In this document: piece after piece, positions 58,474-64,000 of the stretch
How the letters are laid out: each line of letters begins with the position of its first letter
How positions within the stretch are numbered: position 1 is the first letter of the stretch
Assembly: GCA_964424115.1 (NCBI GenBank)
Contig: CAYRHN010000002.1
Span: forward strand, 1-64,000
Reading direction: 5' to 3'
Length of the DNA stretch: 64,000 nucleotides
Source of the DNA: CAYRHN01 sp964424115
GTDB lineage: Bacteria > Chloroflexota > Anaerolineae > Anaerolineales > Anaerolineaceae
Made by a program: the position numbers and the translations under genes
Notes under the pieces: generated by a model
Told to the model about the DNA's origin: nothing
The model's database searches: none
What the model saw: the letters and a program-made list of their open reading frames with translations, nothing else

Positions 58474-58506
58474 CCCTGGCGGGGATATCATCCCCCTTGC
58501 GGGGAT
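58474..58506. repeat. Palindromic repeats related to the 11771 array
   Basis: Two diverged copies of the CCCCTGCGGGGATATCATC unit. At 11771 these repeats are followed by the tRNA-Lys fragment; here the sequence turns directly into the leader of the tyrosine recombinase. Confidence 0.65.
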
Positions 58507-58514
58507 CAGCGCGA

Positions 58515-58603
58515 GCAGCGTACGTTGGCGAAACACGGGAGGTTAGCAGGAAACCCTCGCCAACGATGCAAGTAGATCCTGCGGTACGCCGGGAAACCGG
58601 CGA
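58515..58603 (+). ncRNA. Candidate structured RNA leader of the recombinase gene
   Basis: A 9-bp stem CGTTGGCGA (58523-58531) with TCGCCAACG (58557-58565) encloses a GGTT/AACC hairpin. A second hairpin, CGCCGG-GAAA-CCGGCG (58587-58602), has a GNRA loop. An outer pairing GCGTAC (58518-58523) with GTACGC (58584-58589) competes with the second hairpin, so two states are possible. No known RNA family recognised. Confidence 0.35.
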
Positions 58604-58668
58604 ATGGCTCAACAGCACATAATACTAGAAACGGCAGGAAACAGGCTTTCCGGCCCGCGGAGAACCGT

Positions 58669-59634
58669 ATGTCGCTATCCTCGATTGCAAACCAGGTCAA
58701 CCACGCCCTGAAAGCGGTAACCTGGCAGCCCGAACAAATCCGCAGCTACCAACAAAGTACTCAGGTGGCCTCGGTCAAGAAATCCCTGCGCCCGGGTGGC
58801 GATCCCACCCGCCCGCTGCCGGTTATCCTGGGGGTGGCCACGCGCACAACGTATTTCCAGGTGGCTACCTGCTTCTTTCGGCGTGCGGAGGAACTGAGCG
58901 GGGAGGGCAAGTTGTGTGACCTGCTCGCCCCGGAGATCCTCCTCCAGACCCTGGATGCTTTCTATCAAGCCCAGGCGCCCGGATCGCTGGCCAAGCTGTT
59001 GGCGGCGATCGGCAAGGTGCATGCCGGCTGCCGCAAGCTGGGCTGGAGCGTGCAGCCCGATCCGGTGAGCGATGAACTGCGCGCGCATGTCAAAGCCTTC
59101 AACGACGCCTCCTCGGTGCGCGCGCCGCGTTTTGGCTACCAGCCCACGGACGCCGAACGCATCGTGAGCCACCTGGCGGAGCGTGGTTCGCGCTTTGCTC
59201 TGCCGGCTGAGATGGCCCTGCGCTGCGGCCTGCGCGAGGACGAGCTTGCCGGCTTGCGCGGACAAGACGTGGATCTTGAGAATGGCAGCCTGCACGTGAC
59301 CGGCAAGGGCGGCAAGACGCGCACGGTCCCGCTGCCGGCGGATATTGGCCAGCGCCTCAATCCCTCGGCGCAGTACCAGTTCACCCCCAGCGCGTCCTGG
59401 CGATCCGCCTTCCGTCAAGCAGTCGCCCGCGCGGCCAAAGCCCTGGAGATCGAGCTTTCCGGTGTCCACCGCCTGCGCGCCAACTACGCTCAAGGCATCT
59501 ACATGCAGCTGCGCAAGCAGGGGGTGGAGGATCGTACTGCGCGGATGGAAGTCTCGCGCCTGCTGGGACACAACCGCCTGGATGTCACCTATTACTATAT
59601 CCCGGAAGGGTACGGCGAAGAGAGATCCCTATAA
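58669..59634 (+). CDS. Tyrosine recombinase / integrase
   Basis: 321 aa, GGAGAACCGT before the ATG. C-terminal catalytic domain: first Arg in MALRCGLREDELAGLRG near 184-200, Lys in GKGGKTRTVPLP near 215, HxxR in GVHRLRANYAQG near 264-275, LLGHNRLD near 300 and the Tyr in VTYYYIP near 308-314. The N-terminal 150 residues are an atypical arm/core-binding region. All catalytic residues are present, so it is probably active. It lies just past the unit II junction and is the only complete integrase in the window, so it may have carried out the insertions at tRNA-Lys. Its stop overlaps the convergent ATPase gene by 6 bases. Confidence 0.9.
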   Translation: MSLSSIANQVNHALKAVTWQPEQIRSYQQSTQVASVKKSLRPGGDPTRPLPVILGVATRTTYFQVATCFFRRAEELSGEGKLCDLLAPEILLQTLDAFYQAQAPGSLAKLLAAIGKVHAGCRKLGWSVQPDPVSDELRAHVKAFNDASSVRAPRFGYQPTDAERIVSHLAERGSRFALPAEMALRCGLREDELAGLRGQDVDLENGSLHVTGKGGKTRTVPLPADIGQRLNPSAQYQFTPSASWRSAFRQAVARAAKALEIELSGVHRLRANYAQGIYMQLRKQGVEDRTARMEVSRLLGHNRLDVTYYYIPEGYGEERSL

Positions 59635-60861
59635 TTCCGACAACGGTAATGCCAGCACACCGCTGCCAAGTGGAAGCAGCATATTTCCGTTGTGAATCAC
59701 ATAGCCCGGGCCGGCTGTTGGGCGTCCAGGTTGGGCAGGGGCGGGGAAGCCATCCCGGAAGGAGTGGATTTCTTTGGCCATGTCTGCCCGCGGCGTGGCG
59801 GATAATTTGACCTCGATGGGGAGCAGTTCATTGAATCTTTCGATGACAATATCTACTTCATTGCCGTTGGCGGTGCGCCAGAAATACATGGCGGGTTCTA
59901 TACCCTGATGCAGGGATTGTTTGTAAATTTCGGCAACCACCAGGTTTTCAAAGATTGCGCCACCCATTGGGCCAGACATGGCGTGTTCCACTTCACGCAA
60001 TCCCACCAGGTAGCACAGCAACCCGGTATCCAGAAAATAGACCTTTGGAGATTTGATCAAGCGCTTGCCGATGTTGGCGTAATAGGGGCGCAGGATCAGG
60101 ATCTGGAAACTGGCTTCCAGGATCGAGAGCCACTCTTTGGCCGTGTTGACGGATACGCCAACATCCCTTGCCAGATCGCTCAGATTGAGAATTTGAGCGC
60201 TGCGGGCTGCCAGGGCGCGCAGGAAGGTTTGGAAGAGGGTCAGATCACCCACATTGCGCAGATTGCGCACGTCACGCTCCAGGTAGGTCTGCACATAGCT
60301 GGCCAGCCACATGCGGGCATCCCGCTGTGGGTTGTTGGCTACTTCAGGGTAATACCCGCGCAGGATTTCCGGCCAAATTTTTGCGGTGTCCAATGGTTCT
60401 CCCTGGCCGCCATCCCAGGGTAAAGGTCGCTGGGGTTGGCCCAGCAGCTCGTGGCGAGATAAAGGCAGCAGCTTGAGCACGGCTGCCCGGCCGGCCAGGC
60501 TTTCGCTGACCTGCTGCATGAGGAGCAAATTTTGCGATCCGGTCAGGATGAATGCCCCTGCGTGGGAGCGGTTGGCGTCAATGACTTCTTTGATGTAGGG
60601 GAGCAGTTCCGGCACATATTGAACCTCATCAAATACCACCGGCGGGGGATAGAGCGCCAGGAAGCCACGCGGGTCGGCGGCAGCCGCAGCACGTACGTCT
60701 GGTGGCTCTAAAGAAATGATCTGGTGAGTTTTCCCAAACAATTTATTTAACAGCGTAGTTTTTCCAGATTGGCGCGGACCAACCAGCACCACCGCCGGGA
60801 ATTCGCCCACCGCTTTTTGGATCACAGGTTCAATGGTTCGAGGTAGATAGGATGCGCTCAT
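59629..60861 (-). CDS. AAA ATPase with DUF4143 domain, copy 2
   Basis: 410 aa from ATG 60861 (AGGAGAGTGTCC). Walker A GPRQSGKTTLLNKLFG near 28-43, Walker B PVVFDEVQYVPELLPYIKEV near 77-96, GSQNLLLM sensor near 108, small winged helix (VSVNTAKEWLSIL) near 240, and the C-terminal DUF4143 part with NGNEVDIVIERFNELLPIEV near 335-354. Only moderately similar to the 4875-6098 protein, so it is not a recent duplicate. In both units such a gene lies near the segregation/replication end. Function of the family unsettled; suggestions include antitoxin-like or DNA-processing roles. Confidence 0.85.
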   Translation of the reverse strand: MSASYLPRTIEPVIQKAVGEFPAVVLVGPRQSGKTTLLNKLFGKTHQIISLEPPDVRAAAAADPRGFLALYPPPVVFDEVQYVPELLPYIKEVIDANRSHAGAFILTGSQNLLLMQQVSESLAGRAAVLKLLPLSRHELLGQPQRPLPWDGGQGEPLDTAKIWPEILRGYYPEVANNPQRDARMWLASYVQTYLERDVRNLRNVGDLTLFQTFLRALAARSAQILNLSDLARDVGVSVNTAKEWLSILEASFQILILRPYYANIGKRLIKSPKVYFLDTGLLCYLVGLREVEHAMSGPMGGAIFENLVVAEIYKQSLHQGIEPAMYFWRTANGNEVDIVIERFNELLPIEVKLSATPRADMAKEIHSFRDGFPAPAQPGRPTAGPGYVIHNGNMLLPLGSGVLALPLSEL

Positions 60862-61003
60862 GGACACTCTCCTTGTATATTTGCAATTGTAGTGCAAATT
60901 TACACATAATACAAGAAGGACTTTCCTGTTGGTTACAAATCAATTCACAGTGAACCCAGTGGACAGTATGGGCAAGCCTGAAATTTTGTATAATTCTGGA
61001 AAG

Positions 61004-61012
61004 TGCTATAAT
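61004..61012 (+). promoter_or_regulatory. Extended -10 promoter of the replication module
   Basis: TGC-TATAAT (61004-61012), an extended -10 element with no good -35. It would start a transcript at about 61019 with a leader of 250 bases before the RepA-like gene. Confidence 0.5.
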
Positions 61013-61188
61013 ATTATTAAGTAGAACAATAAGTTCATTTGATTCAAGTCATCCAGAGAGGAGAGCCTGCACATAGAGAAATAACATCCTTTACCCAACA
61101 CAACTAAAACCAGACCAAGCCAATTCGCCGGCCTGCAGCCAGCTAAGTAAGACAAGCGCCACAAGGCGCGGATAATTCAGAAACCAAG

Positions 61189-61245
61189 CGGTCATACAAT
61201 TTTCAGTCGTTTAGATCCGACGGCTAATTGTATGGCCGTTTTTTG
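61189..61245 (+). terminator. Intrinsic terminator / attenuator in the RepA leader
   Basis: Stem CGGTCATACAATT (61189-61201) with AATTGTATGGCCG (61226-61238), an inner GTCG/CGAC hairpin, then six T (61239-61244). It ends 29 bases before the RepA-like start. Since no plus-strand gene lies upstream, it either attenuates the operon or ends a small RNA of about 225 nt. Confidence 0.7.
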
Positions 61246-61273
61246 TTTAACCTGACCCCATTGGAGAAGAGTA

Positions 61274-62437
61274 ATGTCAGATGCCAACACGAATAACACA
61301 GCTGTAAATTTGTTAGCCAGGCTGTTGAGCAAAAACCCGGTTTTGAAACTGGAGTGCGATCAGCAACTGGCCCAACTGCCGGAACCGCAGCGGGCAGAAT
61401 TATACGAGAATATATTCCGCTCTCCGACGGACCAACCCATCTCTTTAGATAGTATTACGGCAACAGAGGGGCGTTCGCTGCCGGTGGTGTATTCTGCCGC
61501 GGATGCCCTGGTGCCTCAGCCGCCTTTGGAATGGGTGGTGGCGAACCTGATCCCGGCTTGCTCGGTGGGTATGCTGGTCGGCGCGCCGGGTTCGAAGAAA
61601 ACCTTCAGCCTGTTGGACCTGGCGGTGCGGGCTGCCGCCGGCCAGGATTGGTTGGGCTTCAAGACCCGCGCCAGCAGTATTTTGATCTTCGACGAGGAGA
61701 GCGGACCGCACCGCATCAAGCGCCGCCTTTCGGGGGCGATCCGTGCGCATGATGGCAACGGCAGTCTGCCGATCCATTTCACTTCCCTGGCCCATTTTGA
61801 CCTGCGCAATCCGGTCGATTTGGACAACATATCTCATCTGATCCGGACATACCAGGCGAAGATGGTCATCTTAGACGCCCTGGCGGATTTTATGCTTGGG
61901 GCGGACGAAAATTCGGTTCAGTTTGTGCAGCCGGTCTTCCAAAGCTTGCGCCAGATTGCGGAGGAGAACCAGTGCGCCATCATCGTCGTCCACCATCTCA
62001 ACAAAATGGGCGGTTACCGGGGATCTTCTGCCATTCTGGGGGCAGTTGATTTTCTGATCAAGCAAATCTCCGAGAACGGCTCCAGCTTGATCACCTTTGA
62101 GACCGAGAAATTGCGAGATGGTGAACCAGTCACCTTCTATTCCCAGATCCATTTTGGCGAAGAGGAACTGGTCTGGCTCAGCCGCCAGGAAGGCCGTCTG
62201 GCTTCGGAAAAAGAGAATGAGAAGGCCCTTAACTGCGCGCAAAGCATCCTGGCGCTGTTGAAACTGGAAGGGGATCTTCAGGAGGAAGAGGTGGTTAGTG
62301 GGCTCAGCGCTCGCTTCCAGGAATCGACTGTGACCAGCAACCTGTATAAGATGCGGCGCGATGGCAGGCTGAAAACGATCAAACAACCGCTTTCGGATGG
62401 GGGAGCGGGTGAACTTGTTGTTGTGGGGATCCCTTAA
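61274..62437 (+). CDS. RepA-like hexameric ATPase/helicase (AAA_25)
   Basis: 387 aa, GGAGAAGAGTA upstream. RecA-fold ATPase: Walker A variant MLVGAPGSKKTFSLLDLAVR near 98-117 (SKK in place of SGK, common in this family), ILIFDEESGPHRIKRRL near 136-152, Walker B MVILDALADFMLGADENSV near 197-215, and IIVVHHLNKMGGYRGSSAI near 238-256. The C-terminal 60 residues look like a small winged helix. RepA-like ATPases of plasmids and integrative elements act as replication helicases or origin openers. It is followed by a primase and an excisionase, so the three form a replication/excision module. Confidence 0.83.
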   Translation: MSDANTNNTAVNLLARLLSKNPVLKLECDQQLAQLPEPQRAELYENIFRSPTDQPISLDSITATEGRSLPVVYSAADALVPQPPLEWVVANLIPACSVGMLVGAPGSKKTFSLLDLAVRAAAGQDWLGFKTRASSILIFDEESGPHRIKRRLSGAIRAHDGNGSLPIHFTSLAHFDLRNPVDLDNISHLIRTYQAKMVILDALADFMLGADENSVQFVQPVFQSLRQIAEENQCAIIVVHHLNKMGGYRGSSAILGAVDFLIKQISENGSSLITFETEKLRDGEPVTFYSQIHFGEEELVWLSRQEGRLASEKENEKALNCAQSILALLKLEGDLQEEEVVSGLSARFQESTVTSNLYKMRRDGRLKTIKQPLSDGGAGELVVVGIP

Positions 62438-62455
62438 GGGAATCTCCACAACAAC
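62417..62455 (+). other. Long hairpin spanning the RepA-like stop codon
   Basis: GTTGTTGTGGGGATCCC (62417-62433) pairs imperfectly with GGGAATCTCCACAACAAC (62438-62455), with the TAA stop in the loop. There is no T run after it, so it is more likely an RNA processing or translation-coupling element than a terminator. Confidence 0.5.
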
Positions 62456-62476
62456 AACTGGAAAGGTATACCCGCC

Positions 62477-63469
62477 ATGAATACAAAAAGCATTTTTGAA
62501 CTGATCGTTGAAGACCTGGGTGAGCCCCAAAAGAGGACTGGCGCCCATAGTTTTTGGTGCTGCCCGTTCCATGCCGAAGAAACTCCCTCTTTCCACTGCA
62601 AAGACGGAGACGCGCATTTTTACTGCTTTGGCTGCGGACGGACTGGAAACGCCTTCACCTGGTTGAAAGAATACCGCCGGCTTTCTGCTGGGGATACGCG
62701 GCGAATATTGCGGACGGGAATCAGTTCGTCGAAAGCGGTGAAGAATTTCTCTGCGCCGGTCAGCAGCGTTTCAGCGGAAAGCCTGCAGGCAGCCTGGCGC
62801 GAAGTGATCGCGGTCTGCGCCGCGCAGTTGTGGTCACCGGTTGGTGCGCGCGCCCGCGAATACTTGCAGAAACGCGGCCTGCACGAGGAGACTCTGCGCA
62901 GCCCGTTGTGGCGGGTTGGATTTTCCAACGGACAGAAGATCGCCGGCGTTTGGGTTGAGCACGGGATCATCCTGCCGTGTTTCACCACCGACCTTGATGG
63001 TGAGATCAAAGAGGTGGCCTACATCAAGGTGCGCCGCAGCGCCCCAGGCCCGAAGTACCGCATGCTCAAAGGCGGGGTAGGGAGCGTGTACGGCGCCGGA
63101 TTGGCCTTCTCCTCGGATGTACTCTTCTTGACCGAAGGCGAGTTCGACTGCCTGCTGCTCTCGCAGCGTGAAAGCCTGGGCGGGGCTGGAGATCTGGTGG
63201 GCGTGGCCACCCTGGGAGCAGCGACCAACCGCCCGGATTTTGGCCGTTGGGGCTCATGGCTGTGCAGCTTCCAGCATGTTTTTGGCGTTTTCGATGCCGA
63301 TAATGCCGGCGAGCAAGCCGGCGCATTCTGGAAGAGCCTGTCCGGGCGGGTCAAGCTGGTAGCACTGCCCGGCGATCCACCAGCGCATGACGTCTCCGAT
63401 TTCTGGAAGGCTGGCGGCAACCTGGCCGATTGGGTCATGGATACGCTGGCAAAACATCAAATTTCATAA
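62477..63469 (+). CDS. DnaG-type primase with CHC2 zinc finger and TOPRIM
   Basis: 330 aa. CHC2 zinc finger near 27-60: CCPFHAEETPSFHC then FYCFGCGRTGNAFTWL, with the Cys/His set complete. TOPRIM near 213-280: VLFLTEGEFDCLLLSQ (Glu) and VFGVFDADNAGEQAG (DxD). It is much shorter than chromosomal DnaG (about 600 aa) and lacks the DnaB-binding C-terminus, as in primases of plasmids, phages and integrative elements. With the RepA-like helicase directly upstream it would prime replication of the excised element. Confidence 0.87.
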   Translation: MNTKSIFELIVEDLGEPQKRTGAHSFWCCPFHAEETPSFHCKDGDAHFYCFGCGRTGNAFTWLKEYRRLSAGDTRRILRTGISSSKAVKNFSAPVSSVSAESLQAAWREVIAVCAAQLWSPVGARAREYLQKRGLHEETLRSPLWRVGFSNGQKIAGVWVEHGIILPCFTTDLDGEIKEVAYIKVRRSAPGPKYRMLKGGVGSVYGAGLAFSSDVLFLTEGEFDCLLLSQRESLGGAGDLVGVATLGAATNRPDFGRWGSWLCSFQHVFGVFDADNAGEQAGAFWKSLSGRVKLVALPGDPPAHDVSDFWKAGGNLADWVMDTLAKHQIS

Positions 63470-63490
63470 CCAAACAAAAAGGATAAAAAT

Positions 63491-63736
63491 ATGAACCTCA
63501 CATCTGAATATAAAAATCAAGTCCACCAGGCGCACCCCGAATTCGAAGATTACCTGAACGTGCTCGAATTGACGGTGCTGCTGAACCTGTCCAAATCGGG
63601 AGTTCACAACCTGCTGAAATCTGGACGGCTTCCGGCATTCAGAATTCAAAAACGCATTTTGATTGACAAAGCAGAGGTGCTGAAATACTTGGAGGAGTGC
63701 AAACAGAATAGCCCATACAAGAAATCCCAGCCATAG
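63491..63736 (+). CDS. Excisionase-type helix-turn-helix protein
   Basis: 81 aa, AAAGGATAAAAAT upstream. MerR/excisionase-like winged HTH: YLNVLELTVLLNLSKSGVHN near 18-37, LLKSGRLPAFRIQKRILIDK near 38-57, then a short helix (AEVLKYLEECKQ). Placed between the primase and the integrase start at 63873, so it is probably the recombination directionality factor of that integrase, and may also repress it. Confidence 0.75.
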   Translation: MNLTSEYKNQVHQAHPEFEDYLNVLELTVLLNLSKSGVHNLLKSGRLPAFRIQKRILIDKAEVLKYLEECKQNSPYKKSQP

Positions 63737-63840
63737 TGGGCACAAAGGACAAATCGAATGTTGCCTTTCTTGTTCCGTTTCGTTACAATATTCCATAGAA
63801 CCTTAACAGCTCAATACGACAGAGTCAGGCTCTTAAGTAT

Positions 63841-63872
63841 GCCTGCTGTGGAATCACACAGGAGGCATACAG
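63841..63872 (+). promoter_or_regulatory. Hairpin over the integrase ribosome site
   Basis: CCTGCTGTG-GAAT-CACACAGG can pair across 63842-63862, partly covering the GGAGG at 63861-63865 that precedes the integrase start. It may limit translation. Confidence 0.35.
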
Positions 63873-64000
63873 ATGGAAAATAAGAAACGACATCGCGAAC
63901 GAGGAGCGGGCACGATCTACAGGCTCAAAACCGGGCGCTGGCGCGTCCAGATCAGCCTGCCAGAAGGCCAGCGGCGCAGTGCATGCTTTGGCAGCCGGGA
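63873..64000 (+). CDS. Second tyrosine integrase, N-terminal part (runs off the window)
   Basis: The first 42 residues only: MENKKRHRERGAGTIYRLKT, then GRWRVQISLPEGQRRSACFG. This is the AP2-like arm-binding domain with which many phage and integrative-element integrases begin (G.I(Y/R)...GRW...I..P.G.R....F). GGAGG lies 8 bases before the ATG. The gene continues beyond 64000. Its position after an excisionase suggests the element's end, and perhaps the intact tRNA-Lys gene, is just to the right. Confidence 0.75.
   Translation, partial: MENKKRHRERGAGTIYRLKTGRWRVQISLPEGQRRSACFGSR

Noticed and set aside
58328..58538. A minus-strand gene of about 60 codons near 58342-58536
   Set aside because: No ribosome site, it runs through the palindromic repeats, and only a short stretch is protein-like.
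58515..58668. Retron or group II intron RNA before the integrase
   Set aside because: No reverse transcriptase is present nearby and the fold lacks the domain V or msr/msd features; only generic hairpins can be claimed.

Overview
The window looks like a genomic island from a Chloroflexota bacterium (Anaerolineae-like). Three things suggest this: a BTAD-type regulator fused to an NB-ARC ATPase and TPR array, very large secreted beta-propeller proteins carrying the KVYLP / VYLPAI mottoes common in that phylum, and a mixed, roughly 45-60% GC composition. This is inference from protein style; there is no rRNA or other marker gene. I saw no transposase, no CRISPR array and no intact tRNA.

Layout. 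(1) 1-3,074: ordinary or accessory genes: a membrane protein, a truncated alpha/beta hydrolase, an integron attC-like fold, a SAM methyltransferase and an HXXEE membrane protein. (2) 3,100-11,900, unit I: opens with the 3' half of a tRNA-Lys(CTT) gene, then a ParM/ParR-like partition pair with a candidate centromere, an AAA/DUF4143 ATPase, a 391-aa unknown protein, a YefM/YoeB pair, a metallophosphoesterase, a broken XRE antitoxin, an HNH restriction-like enzyme and VapBC. (3) 11,887-22,450, unit IIa: a second copy of the tRNA-Lys 3' half and of parM/parR, then two huge secreted beta-propeller proteins and a BTAD regulator. (4) 22,455-58,510, unit IIb: a truncated third parR, then a second copy of the unit I backbone (391-aa protein, YefM/YoeB, metallophosphoesterase), an ECF sigma/anti-sigma pair, HigBA-like TA, a PGN_0703-like nuclease and a 28-kb defence locus. 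(5) 58,669-64,000, unit III: tyrosine recombinase, a second AAA/DUF4143 ATPase, RepA-like ATPase, CHC2/TOPRIM primase, excisionase and the start of another integrase.

The defence locus has two divergent arms sharing a 205-bp promoter region with two good sigma70 promoters back to back. The left arm (minus strand) is a DISARM-type operon: C5 MTase (drmMII), a HhH-GPD glycosylase with the Tyr of thymine-mismatch glycosylases, drmA, drmB, drmC. The right arm (plus strand) reads: type III-like Res, GmrSD-like DUF262/DUF1524, RipA-like membrane protein, TIR protein, Mod methyltransferase, OLD nuclease, SNF2 helicase, sacsin/HSP90-like ATPase with a degenerate HNH-like end, and a frameshifted PD-(D/E)XK gene. 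Base composition alternates along this arm. GC-rich Res, Mod and SNF2 genes look like an original backbone, and the AT-rich genes between them, plus the AT-rich recognition segment inside Mod, look like later insertions.

My overall reading is tandem accretion of related integrative elements at a tRNA-Lys gene. They carry plasmid-like partition and replication genes and toxin-antitoxin pairs for maintenance, with defence modules as cargo. Functions are assigned from recognisable motifs only; no database search was possible.
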